Shown here: one piece after another, positions 49,611 through 61,282 of the stretch | How the letters are laid out: each line of letters starts with the position of its first letter | Numbering within the stretch: position 1 is the first letter of the stretch | Assembly: GCA_028023455.1 (NCBI GenBank) | Contig: JAQFVV010006305.1 | Coordinates: forward strand, 4,269,001-4,333,000 | From: Epiperipatus broadwayi | Taxonomy: Eukaryota > Onychophora > Udeonychophora > Euonychophora > Peripatidae | Length of the DNA stretch: 64,000 nucleotides | Reading direction: 5' to 3' | Program-made: the position numbers and the translations under genes | Notes under the pieces: model-generated | What the model was told of the DNA's origin: nothing | Seen by the model: the letters and a program-made list of their open reading frames with translations, nothing else | Databases searched by the model: none

Positions 49611-51112
49611 TTGTATTTATGTCCACAGATGGCGTCCTACCAAAAACACCTATCAAGCGTATATTTCGTTTACATAAACGTCAGAGTAGTTAGTATTCAC
49701 TATCTCTAACTATAATTCCACTTTCAGATCATGATTTCAAGCTATTTGCTATCGTCAGTGAAAGACAGGAATAAAGAAACTAGATCTAAATACAAACTCT
49801 GAGCGTTTATGAAACAATTTCTATTCAGCTTGCAAGCGTGAATTTTTTAGACACGTAATGTCTTCAAACTCAGCATAGCAAACCAGATAGCTATATGGGT
49901 CTGATCTCAGTTCAGCATCACCACATAGTAGAAGCCTCTGCAATCTATATCATTGCAAGAAAGACTCAAAGGTACATTTATGATAAACAAAAATGCAAGT
50001 TAAAAAAACTTGCTAACGCTTGTATTTATGTCCACAGATGGCGTCCTACCAAAACACCTATCAAGCGTATATTTCGTTTACATAAACGTCAGAGTAGTTA
50101 GTATTCACTATCTCTAACTATAATTCCACTTTCAGATCATGATTTCAAGCTATTTGCTATCGTCAGTGAAAGACAGGAATAAAGAAACTAGATCTAAATA
50201 CTAAACTCTGAGCGTTTATGAAACAATTTCTATTCAGCTTGCAAGCGTAAATTTTTTAGACACGTAATGTCTTCAAACTCAGCATAGCAAACCAGATAGC
50301 TATATGGGTCTGATCTCAGTTCAGCATCACCATATAGTAGAAGCCTCTGCAATCTATATCATTGCAAGAAAGACTCAAAGGTACATTTATGATAAACAAA
50401 AATGCAAGTTAAAAAACTTGCTAACGCTTGTATTTATGTCCACAGATGGCGCTCTACCAAAAACACCTATCAAGCGTATATTTCGTTTACATAAACGTCA
50501 GAGTAGTTAGTATTCACTATCTCTAACTATAATTCCACTTTCAGATCATGATTTCAAGCTATTTGCTATCGTCAGTGAAAGACAGGAATAAAGAAACTAG
50601 ATCTAAATACAAACTCTGAGCGTTTATGAAACAATTTCTATTCAGCTTGCAAGCGTGAATTTTTTAGACACGTAATGTCTTCAAACTCAGCATAGCAAAC
50701 CAGATAGCTATATGGGTCTGATCTCAGTTCAGCATCACCATATAGTAGAAGCCTCTGCAATCTATATCATTGCAAGAAAGACCTAACTACTCTGATGTTT
50801 ATGTAAACGAAATATACGCTTGATAGGTGTTTTTGGTAGGACACCATCTGTGGACATAAATACAAGCGTTAGCAAGTTTTTTAACTTGCATTTTTGTTTA
50901 TCATAAATGTACCTTTGAGGTCTTTCTTGCAATGATATAGATTGCAGAGGCTTCTACTATGTGGTGATGCTGAACTGAGATCAGACCCATATAGCTATCT
51001 GGTTTGCTATGCTGAGTTTGAAGACATTACGTGTCTAAAAAATTCACGCTTGCAAGCTGAATAGAAATTGTTTCATAAACGCTCAGAGTTTGTATTTAGA
51101 TCTAGTTTCTTT

Positions 51113-51170
51113 ATTCCTGTCTTTCACTGACGATAGCAAATAGCTTGAAATCATGATCTGAAAGTGGAAT
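51113..51170 (+). ncRNA. Type I hammerhead ribozyme (first of 16 plus-strand copies)
   Basis: Reading along the plus strand: ATTCC (outer stem I), TGT internal loop, CTTTCA (inner stem I), core box CTGACGA (51127-51133), stem-loop II TAGC-AAATA-GCTT, core box GAAA (51147-51150), then TCATGAT as a minimal stem III (A-U and U-A pairs, CAUG loop), the cleavable C at 51158, TGAAAG pairing with CTTTCA, one unpaired T, and GGAAT pairing with ATTCC. All invariant core nucleotides of the family consensus are present; the first pair of stem II is U-U instead of G-C. The short stem III plus internal loop in stem I is the form typical of retrozymes and Penelope-like elements. Equivalent cleavage points: 51567, 51976, 52385, 52794, 53203, 53612, 54021, 54430, 54847, 55256, 55665, 56074, 56483, 56892, 57301. 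Confidence 0.78.
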
Positions 51171-54100
51171 TATAGTTAGAGATAGTGAATACTAACTACT
51201 CTGACGTTTATGTAAACGAAATATACGCTTGATAGGTGTTTTTGGTAGGACGCCATCTGTGGACATAAATACAAGCGTTAGCAAGTTTTTTAACTTGCAT
51301 TTTTGTTTATCATAAATGTACCTTTGAGGTCTTTCTTGCAATGATATAGATTGCAGAGGCTTCTACTATGTGGTGATGCTGAACTGAGATCAGACCCATA
51401 TAGCTATCTGGTTTGCTATGCTGAGTTTGAAGACATTACGTGTCTAAAAAATTCACGCTTGCAAGCTGAATAGAAATTGTTTCATAAACGCTCAGAGTTT
51501 GTATTTAGATCTAGTTTCTTTATTCCTGTCTTTCACTGACGATAGCAAATAGCTTGAAATCATGATCTGAAAGTGGAATTATAGTTAGAGATAGTGAATA
51601 CTAACTACTCTGACGTTTATGTAAACGAAATATACGCTTGATAGGTGTTTTTGGTAGGACGCCATCTGTGGACATAAATACAAGCGTTAGCAAGTTTTTT
51701 AACTTGCATTTTTGTTTATCATAAATGTACCTTTGAGGTCTTTCTTGCAATGATATAGATTGCAGAGGCTTCTACTATGTGGTGATGCTGAACTGAGATC
51801 AGACCCATATAGCTATCTGGTTTGCTATGCTGAGTTTGAAGACATTACGTGTCTAAAAAATTCACGCTTGCAAGCTGAATAGAAATTGTTTCATAAACGC
51901 TCAGAGTTTGTATTTAGATCTAGTTTCTTTATTCCTGTCTTTCACTGACGATAGCAAATAGCTTGAAATCATGATCTGAAAGTGGAATTATAGTTAGAGA
52001 TAGTGAATACTAACTACTCTGACGTTTATGTAAACGAAATATACGCTTGATAGGTGTTTTTGGTAGGACGCCATCTGTGGACATAAATACAAGCGTTAGC
52101 AAGTTTTTTAACTTGCATTTTTGTTTATCATAAATGTACCTTTGAGGTCTTTCTTGCAATGATATAGATTGCAGAGGCTTCTACTATGTGGTGATGCTGA
52201 ACTGAGATCAGACCCATATAGCTATCTGGTTTGCTATGCTGAGTTTGAAGACATTACGTGTCTAAAAAATTCACGCTTGCAAGCTGAATAGAAATTGTTT
52301 CATAAACGCTCAGAGTTTGTATTTAGATCTAGTTTCTTTATTCCTGTCTTTCACTGACGATAGCAAATAGCTTGAAATCATGATCTGAAAGTGGAATTAT
52401 AGTTAGAGATAGTGAATACTAACTACTCTGACGTTTATGTAAACGAAATATATGCTTGATAGGTGTTTTTGGTAGGACGCCATCTGTGGACATAAATACA
52501 AGCGTTAGCAAGTTTTTTAACTTGCATTTTTGTTTATCATAAATGTACCTTTGAGGTCTTTCTTGCAATGATATAGATTGCAGAGGCTTCTACTATGTGG
52601 TGATGCTGAACTGAGATCAGACCCATATAGCTATCTGGTTTGCTATGCTGAGTTTGAAGACATTACGTGTCTAAAAAATTCACGCTTGCAAGCTGAATAG
52701 AAATTGTTTCATAAACGCTCAGAGTTTGTATTTAGATCTAGTTTCTTTATTCCTGTCTTTCACTGACGATAGCAAATAGCTTGAAATCATGATCTGAAAG
52801 TGGAATTATAGTTAGAGATAGTGAATACTAACTACTCTGACGTTTATGTAAACGAAATATACGCTTGATAGGTGTTTTTGGTAGGACGCCATCTGTGGAC
52901 ATAAATACAAGCGTTAGCAAGTTTTTTAACTTGCATTTTTGTTTATCATAAATGTACCTTTGAGGTCTTTCTTGCAATGATATAGATTGCAGAGGCTTCT
53001 ACTATGTGGTGATGCTGAACTGAGATCAGACCCATATAGCTATCTGGTTTGCTATGCTGAGTTTGAAGACATTACGTGTCTAAAAAATTCACGCTTGCAA
53101 GCTGAATAGAAATTGTTTCATAAACGCTCAGAGTTTGTATTTAGATCTAGTTTCTTTATTCCTGTCTTTCACTGACGATAGCAAATAGCTTGAAATCATG
53201 ATCTGAAAGTGGAATTATAGTTAGAGATAGTGAATACTAACTACTCTGACGTTTATGTAAACGAAATATACGCTTGATAGGTGTTTTTGGTAGGACGCCA
53301 TCTGTGGACATAAATACAAGCGTTAGCAAGTTTTTTAACTTGCATTTTTGTTTATCATAAATGTACCTTTGAGGTCTTTCTTGCAATGATATAGATTGCA
53401 GAGGCTTCTACTATGTGGTGATGCTGAACTGAGATCAGACCCATATAGCTATCTGGTTTGCTATGCTGAGTTTGAAGACATTACGTGTCTAAAAAATTCA
53501 CGCTTGCAAGCTGAATAGAAATTGTTTCATAAACGCTCAGAGTTTGTATTTAGATCTAGTTTCTTTATTCCTGTCTTTCACTGACGATAGCAAATAGCTT
53601 GAAATCATGATCTGAAAGTGGAATTATAGTTAGAGATAGTGAATACTAACTACTCTGACGTTTATGTAAACGAAATATACGCTTGATAGGTGTTTTTGGT
53701 AGGACGCCATCTGTGGACATAAATACAAGCGTTAGCAAGTTTTTTAACTTGCATTTTTGTTTATCATAAATGTACCTTTGAGGTCTTTCTTGCAATGATA
53801 TAGATTGCAGAGGCTTCTACTATGTGGTGATGCTGAACTGAGATCAGACCCATATAGCTATCTGGTTTGCTATGCTGAGTTTGAAGACATTACGTGTCTA
53901 AAAAATTCACGCTTGCAAGCTGAATAGAAATTGTTTCATAAACGCTCAGAGTTTGTATTTAGATCTAGTTTCTTTATTCCTGTCTTTCACTGACGATAGC
54001 AAATAGCTTGAAATCATGATCTGAAAGTGGAATTATAGTTAGAGATAGTGAATACTAACTACTCTGACGTTTATGTAAACGAAATATACGCTTGATAGGT

Positions 54101-54548
54101 GTTTTTGGTAGGACGCCATCTGTGGACATAAATACAAGCGTTAGCAAGTTTTTTAACTTGCATTTTTGTTTATCATAAATGTACCTTTGAGGTCTTTCTT
54201 GCAATGATATAGATTGCAGAGGCTTCTACTATGTGGTGATGCTGAACTGAGATCAGACCCATATAGCTATCTGGTTTGCTATGCTGAGTTTGAAGACATT
54301 ACGTGTCTAAAAAATTCACGCTTGCAAGCTGAATAGAAATTGTTTCATAAACGCTCAGAGTTTGTATTTAGATCTAGTTTCTTTATTCCTGTCTTTCACT
54401 GACGATAGCAAATAGCTTGAAATCATGATCTGAAAGTGGAATTATAGTTAGAGATAGTGAATACTAACTACTCTGACGTTTATGTAAACGAAATATACGC
54501 TTGATAGGTGTTTTTGGTAGGACGCCATCTGTGGACATAAATACAAGC

Positions 54549-54574
54549 GTTAGCAAGTTAAAAAACTTGCTAAC
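54549..54574. repeat. Rearranged hairpin in one inverted unit
   Basis: GTTAGCAAGTT-AAAA-AACTTGCTAAC forms an 11-bp hairpin where other units have GTTAGCAAGTTTTTTAACTTGC. This insertion explains the single 417-bp period in the array. Confidence 0.9.
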
Positions 54575-57410
54575 TTGCATTTTTGTTTATCATAAATGTA
54601 CCTTTGAGGTCTTTCTTGCAATGATATAGATTGCAGAGGCTTCTACTATGTGGTGATGCTGAACTGAGATCAGACCCATATAGCTATCTGGTTTGCTATG
54701 CTGAGTTTGAAGACATTACGTGTCTAAAAAATTCACGCTTGCAAGCTGAATAGAAATTGTTTCATAAACGCTCAGAGTTTGTATTTAGATCTAGTTTCTT
54801 TATTCCTGTCTTTCACTGACGATAGCAAATAGCTTGAAATCATGATCTGAAAGTGGAATTATAGTTAGAGATAGTGAATACTAACTACTCTGACGTTTAT
54901 GTAAACGAAATATACGCTTGATAGGTGTTTTTGGTAGGACGCCATCTGTGGACATAAATACAAGCGTTAGCAAGTTTTTTAACTTGCATTTTTGTTTATC
55001 ATAAATGTACCTTTGAGGTCTTTCTTGCAATGATATAGATTGCAGAGGCTTCTACTATGTGGTGATGCTGAACTGAGATCAGACCCATATAGCTATCTGG
55101 TTTGCTATGCTGAGTTTGAAGACATTACGTGTCTAAAAAATTCACGCTTGCAAGCTGAATAGAAATTGTTTCATAAACGCTCAGAGTTTGTATTTAGATC
55201 TAGTTTCTTTATTCCTGTCTTTCACTGACGATAGCAAATAGCTTGAAATCATGATCTGAAAGTGGAATTATAGTTAGAGATAGTGAATACTAACTACTCT
55301 GACGTTTATGTAAACGAAATATACGCTTGATAGGTGTTTTTGGTAGGACGCCATCTGTGGACATAAATACAAGCGTTAGCAAGTTTTTTAACTTGCATTT
55401 TTGTTTATCATAAATGTACCTTTGAGGTCTTTCTTGCAATGATATAGATTGCAGAGGCTTCTACTATGTGGTGATGCTGAACTGAGATCAGACCCATATA
55501 GCTATCTGGTTTGCTATGCTGAGTTTGAAGACATTACGTGTCTAAAAAATTCACGCTTGCAAGCTGAATAGAAATTGTTTCATAAACGCTCAGAGTTTGT
55601 ATTTAGATCTAGTTTCTTTATTCCTGTCTTTCACTGACGATAGCAAATAGCTTGAAATCATGATCTGAAAGTGGAATTATAGTTAGAGATAGTGAATACT
55701 AACTACTCTGACGTTTATGTAAACGAAATATACGCTTGATAGGTGTTTTTGGTAGGACGCCATCTGTGGACATAAATACAAGCGTTAGCAAGTTTTTTAA
55801 CTTGCATTTTTGTTTATCATAAATGTACCTTTGAGGTCTTTCTTGCAATGATATAGATTGCAGAGGCTTCTACTATGTGGTGATGCTGAACTGAGATCAG
55901 ACCCATATAGCTATCTGGTTTGCTATGCTGAGTTTGAAGACATTACGTGTCTAAAAAATTCACGCTTGCAAGCTGAATAGAAATTGTTTCATAAACGCTC
56001 AGAGTTTGTATTTAGATCTAGTTTCTTTATTCCTGTCTTTCACTGACGATAGCAAATAGCTTGAAATCATGATCTGAAAGTGGAATTATAGTTAGAGATA
56101 GTGAATACTAACTACTCTGACGTTTATGTAAACGAAATATACGCTTGATAGGTGTTTTTGGTAGGACGCCATCTGTGGACATAAATACAAGCGTTAGCAA
56201 GTTTTTTAACTTGCATTTTTGTTTATCATAAATGTACCTTTGAGGTCTTTCTTGCAATGATATAGATTGCAGAGGCTTCTACTATATGGTGATGCTGAAC
56301 TGAGATCAGACCCATATAGCTATCTGGTTTGCTATGCTAAGTTTGAAGACATTACATGTCTAAAAAATTCACGCTTGCAAGCTGAATAGAAATTGTTTCA
56401 TAAACGCTCAGAGTTTGTATTTAGATCTAGTTTCTTTATTCCTGTCTTTCACTGACGATAGCAAATAGCTTGAAATCATGATCTGAAAGTGGAATTATAG
56501 TTAGAGATAGTGAATACTAACTACTCTGACGTTTATGTAAACGAAATATACGCTTGATAGGTGTTTTTGGTAGGACGCCATCTGTGGACATAAATACAAG
56601 CGTTAGCAAGTTTTTTAACTTGCATTTTTGTTTATCATAAATGTACCTTTGAGGTCTTTCTTGCAATGATATAGATTGCAGAGGCTTCTACTATATGGTG
56701 ATGCTGAACTGAGATCAGACCCATATAGCTATCTGGTTTGCTATGCTGAGTTTGAAGACATTACGTGTCTAAAAAATTCACGCTTGCAAGCTGAATAGAA
56801 ATTGTTTCATAAACGCTCAGAGTTTGTATTTAGATCTAGTTTCTTTATTCCTGTCTTTCACTGACGATAGCAAATAGCTTGAAATCATGATCTGAAAGTG
56901 GAATTATAGTTAGAGATAGTGAATACTAACTACTCTGACGTTTATGTAAACGAAATATACGCTTGATAGGTGTTTTTGGTAGGACGCCATCTGTGGACAT
57001 AAATACAAGCGTTAGCAAGTTTTTTAACTTGCATTTTTGTTTATCATAAATGTACCTTTGAGGTCTTTCTTGCAATGATATAGATTGCAGAGGCTTCTAC
57101 TATATGGTGATGCTGAACTGAGATCAGACCCATATAGCTATCTGGTTTGCTATGCTGAGTTTGAAGACATTACGTGTCTAAAAAATTCACGCTTGCAAGC
57201 TGAATAGAAATTGTTTCATAAACGCTCAGAGTTTGTATTTAGATCTAGTTTCTTTATTCCTGTCTTTCACTGACGATAGCAAATAGCTTGAAATCATGAT
57301 CTGAAAGTGGAATTATAGTTAGAGATAGTGAATACTAACTACTCTGACGTTTATGTAAACGAAATATACGCTTGATAGGTGTTTTTGGTAGGACGCCATC
57401 TGTGGACATA

Positions 57411-57440
57411 TATATATATATATATATTTGATCAATTCTA
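57411..57440. repeat. Right flank of the array
   Basis: A (TA)n tract followed by TTTGATCAATTCTA. The word ATATATATATATTTGATCAATT (57416-57437) repeats the left-flank word at 49117-49138. Confidence 0.75.
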
Positions 57441-59835
57441 TATATATATTCTTCTGAAATGAATATGAAAATTAAATCGGAATGTGAATATTAAAAGAAA
57501 TACCATCAAGTTGATATATATATATAAACTTTTGATGAACCTGTTGGCTTATCACCTAACTTCATATCTATACAGACACTATTGTATATTTATTATAATG
57601 GTATTTACCATATAACACTTTTCATTAAATTCCATTTAACATTTAATAGAACATTTATTTAATTGCTTCTGACATTTTAATGATAATGTTTTATAATGTT
57701 ACTATTCTAAAAAAAATGTATAATATATCCTTTAAGTGTCCCTACTGTGGTTTTACCATAGGGCCAAGGTTTTTTCAATAATTGTATATATAAATTTTAA
57801 GTTTTCTTTTTATTTAATCATCAAGCATATATATGTGATAATAAAATAACAAATAAGCCTGTTTAATTAAATACTCAAAGATTTTTATTGTATATATTTA
57901 TAAATAAAAATACATTTTTAACTTAAAGTAAAATCAAGCTCAATAGTAATCATGTTCTAAAGATGAAATGAAAACAAAGTAGTTCATTAGGAAAAGGGAA
58001 ATTCTAATAAATATTTTTTTTTTAAAATTGTCATTAAAATTTCAACTAATGAAGTATCATCTAATCAAACGGAAAATCCACCCTCTCTCCCAAATCACAT
58101 GTGCAGGGAATAATTCAGAATAAAACAGAAGTCCTTCGAATTCATGTTAAATCTTTTAAAATGATTTTGAACTTACTAAAAGAAAAAAAGTAGCATCATT
58201 AATCTTCACTATCAACTTAGCAATAATGAATCAATTTTGATAACAACTATTCACCCATAATGTCTTTCATCATACTATTTTTATTTTCTAATTTCTTCAT
58301 GTTTATTAGATTCTCATAATATCACCCTGAAACAACTTTAATGTGTCCACATATGATTAATAAACTAAAGCATTCTATTATAATATGGTTTATACCTTCT
58401 AAAGTATGTATTGCAATAAATTAGAATAATAAACAAGTAAGCTAGAAAACAAACTATAACCAATAGTAATCAATCACATAGTGTTATAAAAAAGCAACAT
58501 TGCCATAATACGACTAAAAATCATCTAAATTTCATACCTTGAAGTTTGCTTTAAATCACACAAAATACCAGAGTAGAAGTATTGAACAATCTTGAATATT
58601 AAAACATCTATATTAATACAACAAACTAAAACTATACATAACTTTAAAAAATTCCTTGATCTAATTCTTATGAAAGAGTTTCCAATAGGATTAATTATTA
58701 AAGAGAATATCTCTATTTATTTTCATCATGGCCAAAAAGGAAAGGGGACTCAGTTTGATAGCATAGTAGACAAAAATCTTGCCAAAAATAATTTTGTAAT
58801 AATCTCTATGCCAATTCAGAATAGCAATTTCTAATCCTATTCCAATGAATGAACATTAATAAAATTAAATAATTACTGATAAACCTAATTATAAAGCTGA
58901 TACTTTCAGAAAAAAATAAGTTATCCATTAATATGTGTAAAATCTCTCAACTCATAAAGAACTTAATAAATTTCACTATGTTAAAGTTAAATGAGTCTAA
59001 ATAAATCTAATAACCTTAATATAATATCAAAGAATCAGCAAACACTTTTCTATTTAGATAACAATATGTCTTGAGACTTGGACAGTTAATGATATACAGA
59101 GAAACTAGCAATTCGGAATCAAAATTGTGATATTGTTGTAGGTTTAAATTAAAATATGATTAATGTGTTTGTTAAAGATCTCATCTGTATAACTCAAAAT
59201 TATGCTTTTTTTAGTTTAATCAAGGATCTATATGATCATCTTGCATGTAAAAAAATGCTATTTAAATTTTGCACACAAATACTTTTCTCACCCAAACTCT
59301 TTGAATATATATCTCTCTTTCAAAAAAAAAATCATCATTAATATACATAAAAATATTTTTACAGTCTATTAAAAAAATTAAATAATTTTTATATTATGCA
59401 ATCTCAAATTGTTGATTAAAGCAACTTTTGTGTATCAACAACAGAAACATAAAATTACTTAGGACAGCCAGCTAAAAAGAATAATAACTAAATTTCATTA
59501 ATTTCTTTCAACTTTAAACTAACTGTAATAAAAATAAACAACACAACTAAAACACACATGTGTTACTAATAAAATACTATAAATTATGGTCATTAAAATA
59601 TAATTGTAAAGTATTTTACCACAAAACATCCTGCTTAACCCTCAATTGCTACAACTGATATGTGATTCCATGATAAATTTTCATATGTCTTAATTTCATA
59701 AAACATTTGTCCACCACAGTACCTTCTAGTTATATCAGTATTTTGCAAAAATCATATTAGTTTGAATTTTACTCATGTAGAATAAATTTTATGCTACTTT
59801 ATTGGGGTTTAGTGGTATCTCATATTGAGTTTAGT
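57441..59835. other. AT-rich DNA
   Basis: Mostly featureless. The plus frame 58592-58834 (TTG start) contains HHGQKGKGTQFDSIVDKNLA, which is somewhat protein-like, but without a motif or start I do not call a gene. CCCTACTGTGG and CCATAGGG near 57740 form a small hairpin. Confidence 0.35.
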
Positions 59836-60510
59836 CTAAATGTAAAAATTTTATTTCTTTTGTTTTGCACTCTATGGTTACATCATTTTTTTCTACAAAT
59901 TTTATAATACTCATTATAAACAGTGCTTACAATAATAAAAAAAAAATTCATTTATTGTAATAACAGTCATAGGTTTCCTCAAAGAATGCAACCAATTAAT
60001 CCCATGTAGAAGTTATATGATTTATTCTAAATGAAAATTATTTTATTTCTATATTTGTTGCAATCTACAGTTAATTTTTATACCTTTTATTCAAATATTA
60101 TAATATTTATTATAAATAAGGCTTACAATAATAAAAATCACATGTATTTATTACAAAAAATATATTTTTTCTTAAAAGAAAGAAACCAATTGATCCTACG
60201 TTAAAGCACAATTTTTTTGCATCTATGTTTATTTTTTTTCTACTCTTTTATACAAATATTATAATATTTTTTGAAAGTAATGCTTATAATAAATACACTC
60301 AAATATAATTCATTATAACAACTAGTTGTAAAGAAAACAATGATGCCAGTTAGAAACTATTCTAAATAAAATTTATATTATTTTTCTTTTGCAATTTTAT
60401 TATTATAGTTTTTAAATTTTTTATAGAAATATTATAATACCTATTATAAATAATGCTTTAATAAAAAATATCAAATTTAAAAACATAATGTTATTAAAAA
60501 TCCTTTTTTT
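59836..60510 (+). repeat. Decayed tandem repeat, about four units
   Basis: A core of the form AATATTATAATAYYTATTATAA followed by GCTTAYAATAATAAA recurs at about 59899, 60093, 60254 and 60426, spaced roughly 160-195 bp apart. Each core is preceded by TTTTATTTCT and TTTTGCA-like words and followed by AAACCAATT-like words. Units differ by many substitutions and indels, so the array is old. Confidence 0.7.
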
Positions 60511-61146
60511 AGATAGCAGTTGTAGCATTTGTGTTATAAAACTGCATTGTAGCCACTTTGAGTTAAATTGGTACATTCATTTTTTATAGATAATATTTGT
60601 AGCTATAACATTATTTATTTATTGTAAATAATTACCATTAAAATATCACATCTCAAATATACTTTTTTAAACAAAATAATTTGTTCCCAAAATGTAATGT
60701 GATTATTATATTAATAGGAGAAATAATAAAATAATGAAGCAATTATTCCAAAATTTATCTGAATATATATTTCAAAATATTTAAATCTTCCATTCCATCA
60801 TATATTCTTGAAACATTTAAGTAAAGACATGAAAATAATAAATGATTTCATGATTCATTTCATGTTGAACTAGTACCCTTTAATTGGCCCATGTTACAAT
60901 TCTTTACATATCTTCAACAATTGTTCAATATTTTTCAATATCAGCTTATAAAATATCAGTCATCCTGCACTAACAGCTTTGTTATCATTCACATTACATA
61001 AATACAATGATTAATCAATAAACACCATATTATCACTATTTCTTATGCTTGCTTGTATACAGTTTTGCCTGTTTATAATGATTAATAATAGTGATTAATG
61101 TATTTATTTAAAGTGAATGATTAACCATTGTAATTCAGCTGTAACA

Positions 61147-61147
<1 letters not shown>
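60511..61147. other. AT-rich non-coding DNA
   Basis: No supported feature is seen; perhaps a fifth worn unit of the preceding repeat at 60530-60650. Confidence 0.35.

Positions 61148-61211
<64 letters not shown>
61148..61211. repeat. (TA)n microsatellite
   Basis: An uninterrupted TA tract, directly upstream of the hammerhead-like core at 61255. Confidence 0.97.
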
Positions 61212-61214
<3 letters not shown>

Positions 61215-61254
61215 AAAAAAATAAAGACTTATAAATCCAATAAATAATATAATA

Positions 61255-61282
61255 TTTCAACCAGAGGACTGGTTTTCATCAG
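61255..61282 (-). ncRNA. Hammerhead-like core in a (TA)n-linked repeat
   Basis: On the minus strand a perfect CTGATGA (61282-61276) is followed by AAACCAG-TCCT-CTGGTT as a 6-bp stem II and then GAAA (61258-61255). Both core boxes are in correct register. I could not pair a stem I or place a UH cleavage site, so it is probably a worn relative of Penelope-like or retrozyme hammerheads, unrelated in sequence to the 409-bp unit. Confidence 0.5.

Larger units (their letters stand above)
49165..50782 (-). repeat. 409-bp satellite, four units, minus-sense ribozyme
   Basis: Equivalent points recur at 49211, 49620, 50029 and 50437, a period of 408-409 bp. Units are nearly identical. These four lack one base found in the other array (AGACTCAAAGG here, AGACCTCAAAGG there). 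The unit has no coding frame beyond 68 codons. Each unit encodes a hammerhead on the minus strand, with predicted cleavage at plus-strand positions 49318, 49727, 50135 and 50544. Unit 2 begins with a rearranged hairpin (49581-49610). The block ends in mid-unit at the inversion at about 50782/50783. Confidence 0.95.
50783..57410 (+). repeat. 409-bp satellite, about 16 inverted units, plus-sense ribozyme
   Basis: Equivalent points recur at 50851, 51260, 51669, 52078, 52487, 52896, 53305, 53714, 54123, 54532, then 54949 (a 417-bp step), 55358, 55767, 56176, 56585, 56994 and 57403. The sequence is the reverse complement of the block at 49165-50782 and most units are identical. The first unit after the inversion has private changes (CTGATG, GACACCATC), and the last three share CTATATGGTG where inner units have CTATGTGGTG. 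That variant is also the majority form in the left block. The array ends inside a unit at GTGGACATA, which runs into (TA)n. It is strand-specific in sense, with 16 predicted ribozymes. Confidence 0.97.

Noticed and set aside
49895-50510. Two near-identical 68-codon frames inside the satellite (49895-50101 and 50304-50510).
   Set aside because: They exist because the units repeat; frames change at indels between units and are absent from the inverted block's sense strand, so there is no coding selection.
50793-50815. A second hammerhead-like core in each 409-bp unit (CTGACG, hairpin, CGAAA; in later copies near the unit start).
   Set aside because: The invariant A after CUGANG is missing and no stem I or cleavage site pairs in register; the CGTTTA/TAAACG palindrome explains the hairpin.
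49165-57410. CRISPR array.
   Set aside because: The repeat unit is 409 bp with no unique spacers, and the context is animal DNA.
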